Positions 1-11,171 of a stretch of 64,000 bases of DNA are shown one piece after another. The notes below the pieces were generated by a model. It was not told the DNA's origin. It did not search any database and saw only the letters and a program-made list of their open reading frames with translations. This DNA comes from Hericium rajendrae (Eukaryota; Basidiomycota; Agaricomycetes; Russulales; Hericiaceae): positions 1,054,001 through 1,118,000 of the forward strand of contig CM065887.1 in the NCBI GenBank assembly GCA_033439255.1, given 5' to 3'. How positions within the stretch are numbered: position 1 is the first letter of the stretch; each line of letters opens with the position of its first letter. A program made the position numbers and the translations under genes.

Positions 1-800
1 AAAAAATCACGTCTCGAAAAAGGACACTGCGGATTGCAACCATTGTCTTCCATGACAGCGTGCCTGCGGTTGGGACTGTACAAGTTCGAAGCCATGGAGA
101 TCAAGTCGTAGCCTCGAACGAGATAGCGTCTCCAGTGTGCTTGGGCGTGGTTTCTTCGATTATGCAATGATGAAGGTGCGATGACCGCTTCGCGGCGAAA
201 GGTGAAGGATGGGTATGTGCAAACTAGAGTCGACGCAGATAAATAGTTCATCTCCAGAGTAGTCGGTCGGTCAGTGAGAGCATCCAACGCGGATTTCCCA
301 ATGCTCTGAACGACAACGATGCAAAGTCCACGGGTCATGTTCTTCAGAACCAGCTTGTCTTCCAGTCTCCGAGAAAAGCCAGAAGTAGATCCTGTACTAT
401 CGCAGAAAATCCTGTCGATGATACCATCCGGCATACCGTTGTCCTGGTATGGGAAGTAGTCTTCCTCGTCGCGAAGGTAGGCAATGATCCAATCGAACGA
501 TTTGCGATTCCACGGACAGAGGATTTCCATCGTGCAAGGCCCTCGAGAGGCAACTCCTGCCAGAAGATCCGCTAGAAACGGGCCAGAGATAACAGAGTCT
601 GTTTCTTGCAGAATCTCCAACAGCCGTCCGTTGTCGCGTATGTATCACTGTACCGCGAGTTGAATGCTCAGGCGGATGTACTTGAAGACTACGTCGCGGA
701 GGTAGAGATTGCAGCGAGAAAGTCGATACAAGTCAAAGAAATCCAACCGACATAGTATAGCACTCCACGTTTCCGCAGGCCATGCAGGAGGTGTAAGCAT
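1..800 (-). pseudogene. F-box-like hypothetical protein, partial, with internal TGA
   Basis: An open frame on the minus strand begins at an ATG at 798-800 and runs off the left edge. Its first ~45 residues (PAETWSAILCRLDFFDLYRL...) resemble the F-box-like starts of many Agaricomycete hypothetical proteins. After an in-frame TGA at 645-647 the same frame continues as YIRDNGRLLEILQETDSVIS and stays open for about 215 codons. This text resembles a repetitive mushroom family of unknown function (my recollection of the family, not a search). The single TGA could be a CGA-to-TGA change, in which case the copy is a pseudogene; a short intron spanning it is the alternative. It lies just beyond the 3' side of the Helitron, so it may be the host locus the Helitron landed beside. 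No function can be assigned. Confidence 0.5.
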
Positions 801-981
801 TGTATCTTAGCATGCACAGTGGGCATGATTAGGAACTAGTAAAATAGAGGATGAAAGGCTGAGAGCTTAACGACAAGACTGGTGAATGAAGGAAATTCAA
901 CGGACCAAGACAGTCAAGTCTTAGACTTCAACGATGCGGGCGGTGGTTGACAAGAGTCACGTGGATCGTTGATGTTTGTGG

Positions 982-3900
982 CTAAAACATGCTAGGTGAG
1001 CCTAGACGGTGGTTTTGCTGGCTACGGTCAAACGCTGTCTTCGTCTCTTCGCTCAAACGTTCAATACGGGCAAACTCGTCTCGAAGATCATGCGACAGAG
1101 GCTTCAATATTCTCTGTGACAGAAACCAGCGAAGAATGGCAAGCCCTTTTAGAGTAGTAACTCGAGAGAGCATGACGTATAGACCTTGAAGACCATTGGC
1201 GCTGGACAGGTCTGCTATCACATATTCTAGCGATCATCCCTGACTTTTATAATCCATATAGGCATAGTCGGGAAGCAGAGGTAATTGTTCACGACTTATT
1301 CCGAAAGATTCACCTCCATGATTATAATGGAACCAACTACCTCGCGGAAAAACGGGGACTATGTCAGCAGACAAGCCTTCGCATTGAATACCACATCCTT
1401 CGACGTAGACAAACACACACGTAGCATGCTTTAAACCATCTGAGTCGAGCTGATATTCTACATGATGCAGAATTCCTTCTCTGCCGTTCACTATACCATG
1501 CGACATGTCCGCATTATCAACAATCATGACGTTCATTCCAAGAAAAAGTGGTAGAGACCCGAGAGCATCATCGGTAAACGTAGATGGTATATTTCGCGCA
1601 TTGGCAGCAGCCTGTCCAGTAAGAAGTACAGTCCTATTGTTGTATCTGTCAGTACTTACGAAGCACTCGACAGGCTGTCCTGCCTCGGCAGCTTTACACC
1701 AAATGATCGATTCGTTTAGCTTATCGCGCAAAGCCTTATCGCCTACCAAAATTGGACAATTCGCAAACTCTTTCCTTGATAGGGTAGCATTGCCTGTGAG
1801 TGAAGATAGCTCACGTTGTAACAAGACAGAATAATCTGACACCGATGTTCTTTGGCCACGTTCGGTGCCTTTACCCTCTCGCACACGGCTTACTAATTCA
1901 GCGAAGAACGGATCCTTAGCGTGCCGCCAATTCTTCTGTAGGGAAACTACTGTGTGTACTTGACACCAAAGATGCGCGCCATGTAAGGCTTCCTGACCAT
2001 CTATTGTTTGCCCTACATTCATTCCAATATTTGTGACTAATTCATGACAGTACAGACTGCGTTGTCGTACAGGTGGAAGTTGCCCAAAGTCACCAGCAAA
2101 TATCACATTGACACCTCCGAAAGGGATGTCAGATGCTTCAGGATCCCATCCCTTCGCGATCGCAATTCGCTGAGAGATATGCGATAACAATGACGCTGAA
2201 ATCATTGACACTTCGTCAATTACAAGGTAGCGCACATCTCTCCATATCTGACTTAATTCTTCTACTGGAGGCTTAACTTTTCTTCTCATAGGTAAGTACG
2301 TCAAAGCGTGGATCGTATAGCCATTTATCAGGACAGCAGCATTGCCAGTAGGCGCGCTAAGCAACAACTCAGAAGATGCACCGCACTGCCGGAAGAACTC
2401 CACGACTGTATTAATAACGTGACTTTTCCCTGTTCCGCCAACGCCAGATATGTACATCAAAAGTTGTTGAGAGTCACGACGTATGTAATGCTGCGTTATT
2501 AATTTTACTGCTCGTTCCTGCTCATCGTTTCCTGCGACATTATTAGTCACAAGCAACGAATCCAAAGCGGCTAATTTCTCCTCTGTAGTGTTGCAAATTG
2601 GAGCAAAAGAAGCCAAAATGTGGTCAATATTACCTTGACGGAGTTGTTCCACTGTTGCTACAGCATGAGCATGAGGTGCAACAAATGGTGTAGATGGATT
2701 GGAAGCAGGTGCGGGAATGATGATGCGCAGCCGTTTATCTGCTTTCAGTTTGCTCATCGTCTTCCGATGTAATGACATTAATTCTCCAATAGGCTGCTCT
2801 CCAGTAATCCAAGAATAACTGGAACTGGATGCTTTCGAATTTGTAGGTTCGGTCAAAATGCCTGCTTGCCTCAATTGGCGGATGCTGTCCGCCACACGAG
2901 TCCGATAATTATTCATGTGTAAGTCATCTTCATCGTCATCCTCTTCCCCTCTGTCTGTGATTTGGACATTTGCTTCCCATAGACTGGCATCATGTAACAA
3001 TGACAAGGTTAATGCTTCTTCAGATATGGCGCCCGATTGATCCTGACTATTGTGTTCCGCGATAAGAGGATCTACTTCACCAGCTCGGCGAGCATCATCA
3101 TATGCTTCTCGTGCATCGCGGCATTCGTTTTCGACATGAATATTCTGAATAATATTTCTCAAAGTACGCAGAAAATTATGATTCTCAAAAGCGTGAAGCC
3201 ATGACTCATTTACCGCCTTCAGATCATGTATTGTGCGCCAAGGTTTAAATAAAATTAACATAGCACGGCAAAATTGTTCTTTGTCTTCCGATCCTTTATC
3301 CTGACGTCTTATAGTAGGTCCTAATAATACAGGAACAAATCTCTCAATTCCGACACGGCTAAAATATGTTTCGAATAACGGATGATCCACAGATGAGTAC
3401 GGTACTCGTTGCGTGGCTACTCTTCCGCGTCGTGCTGGTTGACGTCCTAGTCTTTGTGTCTCACTGTTCTTTTTCAGTTTATGAACACACAAAACGTGTT
3501 CCCACACTGTCATCTTCTCAAATTCTATACTCTCTCCATAGTAACGGTAATCCAATAACAAAGATGACCCACTGACGCAGCCGTTGTCTATAGTCAATGT
3601 AATGCAATTTTCATTGCGAGATGGTGCATTCCTTTCGTCGTCATCTGGATGTGTTTGCAGATAAGTCAAATCTTCTGGTGCTGTTTGAGGATCATCACCA
3701 TTACTCTCGTTATGATGCAGGCTACTTTGCTGCGTCTTGAACCATCTATCTAGACTTGCCCAGTCTAAGCTTCGAAATTTATGGCTACTATACTGATCAC
3801 CACCGCCTATGAGATAACTCATGACTTGTGGATGTGACATTTCTTGTCGGGCCATCATGGCATTCACAACTTTCGTCATCAAACTACGCAAGACTGTCTT

Positions 3901-4215
3901 CTGATCTACATCTGAATTAGCAAATTTAGTTGCATTTGATCTAATCGCAGAGATCAGCGCTGTAAGGCCTAGGTGAGTAGGCAATGCTGATTTTGTGATG
4001 TAATCAGTTACGTAGAACACCAGAGCCTTTGCAGCCTCTCCTGATCCTATATATTTAATATCCATATTGGACCTCACTAAAAACAAGACAACGTCATTGA
4101 AATTATTAATCCAAGGATGCAAACGACGCAACAGAATTGATTTTGTTTCGTCGTCAATCTCAGTAAGTGCCCGGGTCGTACCGTTCATCCGCATGCGGCA
4201 ATGATCATCATCTCA
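982..4215 (-). pseudogene. Helitron helicase (PIF1-like) part, two in-frame TGA codons
   Basis: This is the C-terminal half of the Helitron Rep-helicase. On the minus strand it starts with the RMRMNGTTRALTEIDDE / LLRRLHPWINNFNDV block typical of Helitrons. The two-tyrosine segment YVTDYITKS follows near 4000. The helicase has Walker A GVGGTGKS near 2430, Walker B YLVIDEVSMIS near 2215, GDFGQLPPV near 2080, and a terminal VMLSRVT motif near 1160. The frame is broken by TGA at 4213-4215 and at 1234-1236. In both places the same frame resumes at once with family-like text (DDDHCRMRMN; SLEYVIADLSS), so both are nonsense mutations and not true ends. The natural stop is the TAG at 982-984. In an intact copy the protein would unwind DNA during rolling-circle transposition in the nucleus. 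Confidence 0.85.
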
Positions 4216-5939
4216 AGGTTCTCCAGGCTTTAAATGTTTCCAACACGTATCGTGGTGAATGTGCCAATTACATCTTATCGCTAACTCTTTGACTGACTCC
4301 CGAAATCCTGTTTCAAATTGTTCCCGTTCAGTAGCTGACATTGAACCATCCTCTGGAAGATACGGACCAGCACTGACCCGTGGATCAAAGTTCGAATTAT
4401 ATGCCGGACGTTGGACTGGACAAGTACGGGTGCAGCATATGCTCCATGTCCGGCAACTCACACTTCACAATAGATTCAATCCATCGAAACATGTCGGTTT
4501 TAAATAGTTCGTCTTCCGCCATTTTCTGCCGTAATTTATGTGGATTTAAATTTCCCTTCAGCCAGAGTAACATATGACAATGAAGAGTCCCCCTTCCCTG
4601 TGCTTCGACTGTGCCGTAGTATCCCGTACACGTTCTGAACAAGCCAGGTGGATCATCACCATATCGGACAATTATTTTTAAAAACACTTGGATAGTAATG
4701 TCAAAAAATTTTGCGGCCACCGCGGGATCATTTGCGACGGCTTTAGCTCGCTGAAAATCGGACAAGCCAGTGAATTCTTCTAAATCTCCGCCAGAAAGAA
4801 CATGTAACAATCGACTATGTATGTCCGACGGATTAAGAGTGACAAACAGAGCTGGACAACCTAGCTCTTTTAACAATGCTCGAATTTCGTTCCGCATTTT
4901 TAAACGATGTCCACTCGACCCACGTAAGTCTTTTGCGACAACTTTCAGCCGGTTCAGTAACCGCAGGACCTTTTTTTCTCGTTCCGTGCTCAGTTTCGCA
5001 AACGTGTTTGAAGACCATTTTTTCTGCATAGAATCAAGCACATCCGCAGATTCCACGATTTCGTCGCACATGGACTCGTAGGAACCTTCATTGACTTTGA
5101 ATTTAATACTTTGTGTAACATCTAACTTTTGCTGCACATTCCAACCGACGTAGGCAAGTCTAGGATGTTTACGAAAGGGTGCATGCAAGCGTTCCAGCAT
5201 ATTTTTCAGCTGTCTCGTGAACGAAATACATTGACGCCCGTTTCGCAGGGGATTGCTGAAAGAGCCTATCCCCCACGGATCCAAATCCGGAAAAGCAAAG
5301 CTCAATAAACGATGATCTCTTTCCGGGAAAAGCCTGTTTCCACCTCTCATTCCAATATATGGATTTTGATCCTTACACCACTGGAGAGCCGTTGCTTTGG
5401 CATTAGCATGTGCAATAATGTTAGACGAAGCCGATGGAAAACCCGTGACTTCGACCAACAGTTCCTCTCCGGAAAAAGTTGGTCTATCTATTGGATCCGT
5501 GTATCCTGAGTTAACAGCTGACGCACTTTTTGTATCTCGATCAATATGCTGAATCTCAACAGCGGTTGTAATGCCAACATCTCCTCCGAAACCAGGTCCA
5601 GAACACAAAGAATCCAAATTTGAACGATCAAATGTGATTCCAGATTCACGGTAATGCAGGTTATTCTCGATCAAAAAGTTGATCATTCTTTCCACTCGCA
5701 ACCGAGAAACCAGGACAGGTGCTAACTCCTTGATATTTTCAGATGTGATCAGTTTTGTGCCGCCAACGAATACAACACAAATTGCATGTTCCATATCCTC
5801 CTTCGCAGGCGGAAGTACATTTGACACTCCAGCTACGTCCTGAGGAATGATAGCCGTATTGCCTTTACAATACCATTGCGGCGCTCCCACAATACCTCCT
5901 TGCGCTGAAGAATATACATAAGAAATCTGTGTGGCACGG
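4213..5939 (-). pseudogene. Helitron Rep (HUH endonuclease) part, frameshifted
   Basis: This is the replication-initiator half of the Helitron protein. Starting at the LTR boundary it reads RATQISYVYSS, then NTAIIPQDV. The HUH nuclease motif appears as GRGTLHCHMLLWLKG near 4570-4610, preceded by LFVTLNPSDIHS, a block typical of Helitron Rep domains. Near 4421 one extra nucleotide shifts the frame. The other frame continues with CPVQRPAYN and GSMSATEREQFETGF..., ending with WHIHHDTCWKH and then the TGA at 4213-4215. The HUH histidines would coordinate the metal for nicking DNA; both are present. The N-terminal continuation lies beyond the LTR element. Confidence 0.85.
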
Positions 5940-6743
5940 TGTTCAGCAACGTCAGACCTCATCTCACCATCTCCCATGCAGTTCCCCTTCACTCCCATCC
6001 AGCTTCCAGCTCCTCACCCACCAACCCCGCTCAGAGCGGTGATGTCCCTCATCTCAGGAGTTGTCAGCTACTGCAGGCCTCACCGAGGTTTCCTCAAGTT
6101 CGCTCCAGGTCGTCCTCAGCGGTTTTGGTGAGCCAATCAGGCTGCTGGCATTATGGTACCGGGTCTGTGTTGTACAGGATGCCTGGATGCCACCTTTTGA
6201 TGGTTTCGGACCATAGATGTACCATAGAGCAGCCGAGTCCGAGATCGCCCGAGACCGCCAAGGGCGAGTTTCTTACTTGTATGGTAGACAGAGTCCCAGC
6301 TTCGAATAGAACCCCGCAGTGCACCTTTCCCCCTCAGAGCTCAGACCTCAGAAGTCTCTCTCACTGTTGTTCTCATCGTTCCCCGGACTTTAGACAAGTT
6401 CGCCCTCTTTAGGCCAGTCCGCCCGCAGCATTGTTCGTCAGATTCAGTCATATCAGCCGCTTTTCAGTCCTTTTCTCTAGGATTAGTCCGTCGTATCGGA
6501 GACCCGTGTGTCTCGTCGTTCTCCTTGTCATTCTACAGCCGTTCCTCATCCTTCCCAGCCGCTTATCACCAGATCGCCTCAGACTCGCCCTTAGCGAACC
6601 GGTCGCTCCATTGTTCCTGCTGCAGTGACCCTCAGCTGCCCTCACCTCACTCCTCACTTGAGATACTTGGTCCCCTCGCACCCCCCGGTACTCTGTTGGT
6701 TTTGGTTTTGGCTGCCGCCTCCATTCCCAGGGTCCACACATCA
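5940..6743 (+). repeat. 5' long terminal repeat
   Basis: 804 bp, TG...CA ended, matching 10303-11106 with one difference seen by eye at 6432. It directly follows Helitron coding sequence and the ACGG target duplication. Confidence 0.92.
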
Positions 6744-6746
6744 TTT

Positions 6747-6767
6747 TGGAGCCCACCGCGAGGGTTC
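6747..6767 (+). other. tRNA primer-binding site of the LTR element
   Basis: TGGAGCCCACCGCGAGGGTT plus C lies 3 nt after the 5' LTR. Its reverse complement ends in CCA and contains the GAACCC of a tRNA T-arm, as expected for a tRNA 3' end. The tRNA species was not identified. Confidence 0.7.
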
Positions 6768-8284
6768 CATACTCAAAACAGTGAGGGGTGTACCCAGGCG
6801 TAGCCTCTATCAGGTCAAGACTGCCATCGAGGTCAGGACATCGCATTTTTGCTCTCTATCACATTCTCGCTTGCTATCGCCTTAGGCGGCCTTGGTGCAT
6901 TCTTCAAGATCGCCATTGGCTGCAGAGCTTTCCAACCGGTTCTCAGCACCATTCATCGCACCTGATTGCCTCCTGTCGCTTTCCACCATCCTGCCCCTCC
7001 CAGAGTTGCTTTTTGTCGCCCAGGACCATCCTCCATCTCTCCTCAGTGCCCTGTACTGGCTCAGATCGTTCTGAGTCATCTCCTATCACCTCTCGTCACC
7101 TCCGGCCTTTCTTCGTCGTCTTTAAGTCACTCCAATCGTCTTTAATCGTCCCTTGATCACCTCAGATCGTCTCAGCTCGCCTCAAGGTTGCCTTAGGCGG
7201 ACTCAGTCCCCAGCATCTCTTACTGCCTAGCATCACTTCTCACTTCGTTTGGTCGCCCCAGATCGCATTTTGATGGCATTAGTTGGTCTTCAATCGCTCT
7301 TGTTTGCCTTTTTAGCACCCAGGATCATCGCCTAGCGCTGTTGCCACAGAGTCGCCGATAGCGTACTAGGTCGCAGCCAGCTTTCAGCATCTTAGGTCGT
7401 CCAGGATTGCCCTTATATCCCCTTCGGCGACCTCTTCACACCATTGAGTCATCCCAGCTCCCTTCTGTTGCTCAGACTCGCCTTGGAGGTGCCTCTGTAC
7501 CCCATAGCTTGCATCAGCTCCTCCTCCTATCACCTTCCAGTGCTTTGAGTCACTTTTCTTTGCCCCAGGGTTCCTATCGATCACTCCTATCACTGTCTTT
7601 TGTTCAGGAGCCATCTCCCATCGACTTATCGCATTTTGTCTTAGGCAAGGTTGCCCCAGCATCCCTAGCACTCTCCATTGGTTGCAGAGGAGTCTTGTTT
7701 CTTTCAGGTTGAGCCAGTTGTGTCCAGACCGCTTACAGTCCATCCCAAAGTCACCATCGACGTTCAAGAGCCTCTCGAGTCGCTCTCAGGTCATTTTCTT
7801 GGCCCCTACTTGCTTTCTTTTGTTTTAGATTTCCGCTGGCGATCTTGACTTGCCGTTGGCGACATTGGTTGCTTTAGCAGTTTCTCATCGCTTTTTCAGG
7901 TCATATCGCCCCAGGAGCACCCCTGGCCCCTTTGGATCATCTCTCCCTATCGCTCGTCATTTTGGTTGCCCCAGAATCGCCTTCTATTGCTTTTGAGCAT
8001 TTGTCATCGCTTTTGAGCATTCCAGATCATCGGTTATCATCTCAGGTCGTCGTCCACCACCTTGGCTCTTCACTCGTCCCTTCCAATTGTCTCGCATTGC
8101 CCTAGTCATAGCAAGATTGCCTCAAAGTTGCTCCTCATCGCCCCTGATCGCCCCTAGTCCATCTCAGGCTCACTTTCCTCGCATCAGAGTCACCTCCATC
8201 GTTCCTGATTGCTCTAGCGTGCCCCCGATCACTACTGCTCACTTTCATCCTCGACATTACCCCTGTCCCACCGCTTCTGTTACA
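6768..8284 (+). other. Long C/T-rich leader of the LTR element
   Basis: About 1.5 kb between the primer-binding site and gag with no convincing coding sequence. It is full of short degenerate motifs such as GATCG, TCGCC, TCGTC and CTCAG spaced roughly every 8-12 nt. It may be a structured or packaging leader, or decayed tandem repeats. Confidence 0.5.
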
Positions 8285-10147
8285 ATGACGCCATCAGCGT
8301 TCATGCCAATGCGTGGAGAGAGCAGTGCTCCCAGCTTTGCCGGAGATGATCCCCGTGAACTCGGACCATATTTTGCAGATCTGGAGTTTTGTTTTCAGCG
8401 CTTTCAGGTCCAGGACGATCTGGAGAAGAAGGCTCATGCAGTCCGCCTTTTGTCTGAGTTAGATGCCCAGGATCTCTGGCAGTCTGAACCGAGTTTTGGC
8501 ACAGGCACTTGGAACGAGTTCAAGGCTGCGATCCAGAAGTTGTATCCAGGTTCCGAAGCAGGAGGCCTTTGGTCCAGGCAGGATTTGGTGGCTCTCGCTC
8601 GAAGGACGCTTCAGGCGAACTTGTCCTCCTTAGGCAAACTTGGTGCATTTCTTCGCCGATTTTTGGTCATTTCACGTTGCCTGAAGCACCAGGGACGTCT
8701 CTCTGCTTTCGAGGAGCAGCATTTCTTCCTCTCAGCGCTTCCAGATCGACTCTGCCACCAGATTGAGGCCTATCTCACCCAGAGGCACCCAGACCACCAT
8801 CCAGACGAGCCCTACCCCATTATCGACATCTATCACGCTGCTAAGCGCATTCTGCATGGTACCAGCATCACATTTGGCCCTCATACAAGCTGTAATGACC
8901 CAGTTGCCGACGTTTTGGCGAGTTCGCCACCAGCAGTCTTGGGTTCTGCCACCACAATCACTATCAAAAGCGAGCATGTACCCTCATTAGCGAATCTCCT
9001 GCTTAGGACGGTCCAGCCGCCGACATTTTCACCTCCTGGCCAGCCAGCGACCTCCTGTACACCTTCGACGACCTTCAGACAGCCTCGGCGTATTCGGACT
9101 GCCCCTGGGCATTGCAGCTTCTGTGGGGCCCATGGTCACTTCCTTCGTCAGTGCGCAGCAGTTCAGACGTACCTGAAGGCTGGCAAGTGCAAGTTCAACG
9201 CCAGAGGCGAGATCATTTTACCTTCTGGGGCCTGGCTACCTCGAGGCATCCCAGGTGATCCCATTGCAGTTCGTCTTGACCAGTTCTATCAGCGCACCCC
9301 ATCCTGGCATGCCCCAGACCAGTCTTCACCAAGCACCATCGCTCAAACTGCTCCCTTTGTCCACCAAATGCCTGCTCTGCACAAGTCCGCCCACAGCGAC
9401 CTTCCTTCGACCACAGATCAAGTGTCCTTTGATGATCGAGTCTATCTTCTAAGGTGTGGCCTCTCCATTTCGACGCCGATCCAGTCTTGCAGACATCAGC
9501 TTGCTCAGCTCTATCAGATGCAACTCGACTTCACCACCTACCATGCTCGAGGCGAACTTGCTCAGCTCCGTGAGCCAGCAGTGATGTCAGCCCATATGTC
9601 GAGGCCATCCTTCGTCGATTGTCATGTGTTATCATCTAGGAGGCCTCTCCTGTCATCCAGAGACCAATGCGAGCAGTTAGAGACTCAAGTTCGCTCTGCG
9701 CTCAACGTCGCCCAAAGCGAACCACCAGCGAACTTGTTTCTATTGGACTTAGAGAAGCACCAAGTCTCGAGCAGCTCATCTACCCTTCCTTCTACCATCT
9801 CTACCGATGCAGAGTTTCTTTCTCAATGCACAGACCTGCAGGTGGATCACCAGGGTGTCTCAAAATCTGATCTCAACCCAGGAGTCCTTGTTGGTGGCTC
9901 TGAACCCACTCCAAGCTTGCCTATGGCGTCCAAGCCTATACCTGCCGACTGTCGACCTCCGTTTTCCATCACTCCACTGCTTTCAGTGTCATTTCTCCAG
10001 TCGCTTTTCAGATCCGCATCAAGTTCGCTCAGGGCACCCTTAGTCGACGACAGCGATATCATCTTCCTTGACCATCTCACTTTCCATCAGAACCCACCAG
10101 CAGTGATCCCAGATCGTCCTCCTCTACCACGATGCATTCCCGCTTGA
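8285..10147 (+). CDS. gag: Gag-like capsid protein with CCHC zinc knuckle
   Basis: This is a 620-residue frame from the ATG at 8285; an in-frame ATG at 8087 would add 66 residues but lies in leader-like sequence. The start MTPSAFMPMRGESSAPSFAG and the block ELGPYFADLEFCF are typical of Gag proteins from fungal Ty3/gypsy elements. Positions ~70-190 form the capsid-like helical region. A knuckle CSFCGAHGHFLRQC (C-x2-C-x4-H-x4-C) follows near 9115-9157 and would bind the element's RNA. The remaining C-terminal half is Ser/Pro/Gln-rich with no protease motif. It is intact, which fits a recent element that supplies its own Gag but borrows Pol. It could also serve other copies in trans. Confidence 0.8.
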   Translation: MTPSAFMPMRGESSAPSFAGDDPRELGPYFADLEFCFQRFQVQDDLEKKAHAVRLLSELDAQDLWQSEPSFGTGTWNEFKAAIQKLYPGSEAGGLWSRQDLVALARRTLQANLSSLGKLGAFLRRFLVISRCLKHQGRLSAFEEQHFFLSALPDRLCHQIEAYLTQRHPDHHPDEPYPIIDIYHAAKRILHGTSITFGPHTSCNDPVADVLASSPPAVLGSATTITIKSEHVPSLANLLLRTVQPPTFSPPGQPATSCTPSTTFRQPRRIRTAPGHCSFCGAHGHFLRQCAAVQTYLKAGKCKFNARGEIILPSGAWLPRGIPGDPIAVRLDQFYQRTPSWHAPDQSSPSTIAQTAPFVHQMPALHKSAHSDLPSTTDQVSFDDRVYLLRCGLSISTPIQSCRHQLAQLYQMQLDFTTYHARGELAQLREPAVMSAHMSRPSFVDCHVLSSRRPLLSSRDQCEQLETQVRSALNVAQSEPPANLFLLDLEKHQVSSSSSTLPSTISTDAEFLSQCTDLQVDHQGVSKSDLNPGVLVGGSEPTPSLPMASKPIPADCRPPFSITPLLSVSFLQSLFRSASSSLRAPLVDDSDIIFLDHLTFHQNPPAVIPDRPPLPRCIPA

Positions 10148-10271
10148 TCGTTGTCACCACCTCCACTCTCCTTCTCAGCTATAGTGAGAACACCGCTCGA
10201 AGCGTATTTGGTGTCTAGCGTCCGAATCCCTCGTGGGGCTCATTGGTTAGACTGAGGACAGTCTATTTTTC

Positions 10272-10290
10272 AGTTGGGGGGAGAATGATA
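10272..10290 (+). other. Polypurine tract of the LTR element
   Basis: AGTTGGGGGGAGAATGATA lies 12 bp before the 3' LTR, the usual kind of plus-strand primer site in fungal Ty3/gypsy elements. Confidence 0.65.
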
Positions 10291-10302
10291 CGCCTCAAGC
10301 TG

Positions 10303-11106
10303 TGTTCAGCAACGTCAGACCTCATCTCACCATCTCCCATGCAGTTCCCCTTCACTCCCATCCAGCTTCCAGCTCCTCACCCACCAACCCCGCTCAGAGC
10401 GGTGATGTCCCTCATCTCAGGAGTTGTCAGCTACTGCAGGCCTCACCGAGGTTTCCTCAAGTTCGCTCCAGGTCGTCCTCAGCGGTTTTGGTGAGCCAAT
10501 CAGGCTGCTGGCATTATGGTACCGGGTCTGTGTTGTACAGGATGCCTGGATGCCACCTTTTGATGGTTTCGGACCATAGATGTACCATAGAGCAGCCGAG
10601 TCCGAGATCGCCCGAGACCGCCAAGGGCGAGTTTCTTACTTGTATGGTAGACAGAGTCCCAGCTTCGAATAGAACCCCGCAGTGCACCTTTCCCCCTCAG
10701 AGCTCAGACCTCAGAAGTCTCTCTCACTGTTGTTCTCATCGTTCCCCGGACTTTAGACAAGTTCGCCCTCTTTAGGCCAGTCCGCCCGCAGCATCGTTCG
10801 TCAGATTCAGTCATATCAGCCGCTTTTCAGTCCTTTTCTCTAGGATTAGTCCGTCGTATCGGAGACCCGTGTGTCTCGTCGTTCTCCTTGTCATTCTACA
10901 GCCGTTCCTCATCCTTCCCAGCCGCTTATCACCAGATCGCCTCAGACTCGCCCTTAGCGAACCGGTCGCTCCATTGTTCCTGCTGCAGTGACCCTCAGCT
11001 GCCCTCACCTCACTCCTCACTTGAGATACTTGGTCCCCTCGCACCCCCCGGTACTCTGTTGGTTTTGGTTTTGGCTGCCGCCTCCATTCCCAGGGTCCAC
11101 ACATCA
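10303..11106 (+). repeat. 3' long terminal repeat
   Basis: 804 bp, the partner of 5940-6743. It is followed by ACGG (11107-11110), the right copy of the target duplication, and then by Helitron coding sequence. Confidence 0.92.
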
Positions 11107-11171
11107 ACGGCAAGCCGAAACAAGCTGCACCTCATGAATTGTTGCTTCAAGGAAATCTGCCTTCACATCAT
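11107..11171 (-). pseudogene. Helitron coding sliver between LTR element and element A
   Basis: These 65 bp lie between the two insertions. On the minus strand they translate in frame as DVKADFLEATIHEVQLVSAC and join RATQISYVYSS beyond the LTR element. The peptide ATIHEVQLVSACRATQISY reads through the LTR insertion point and is typical of the region just upstream of the Helitron Rep domain. This shows both insertion points lie in coding sequence. Confidence 0.85.

Larger units (their letters stand above)
5940..11106 (+). mobile_element. Non-autonomous gag-only LTR retrotransposon (Ty3/gypsy type)
   Basis: Two 804-bp direct repeats, both beginning TGTTCAGC and ending TCCACACATCA, bound 3.56 kb of internal DNA. 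Four-base duplications ACGG flank the element (5936-5939 and 11107-11110). A primer-binding site follows the left LTR, and a G-rich polypurine tract (GTTGGGGGGAGAATGATA) lies 12 bp before the right LTR. The interior encodes only a Gag-like protein with a CCHC knuckle. No protease, reverse transcriptase, RNase H or integrase sequence is visible in any frame. The element would need enzymes from a related full-length copy. Only one LTR difference is seen by eye (6432 T versus 10795 C), implying recent insertion. Confidence 0.9.

Noticed and set aside
820-840. CTAG-T near 830-836 as the Helitron 3' end
   Set aside because: The sequence fits CTRR-T but lacks the expected hairpin 10-15 nt inside, so it is not called.
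5939-6412. 157-codon frames in both LTRs
   Set aside because: They lie inside long terminal repeats, are identical in both and show no protein-like features; they are shadows of repeat DNA.
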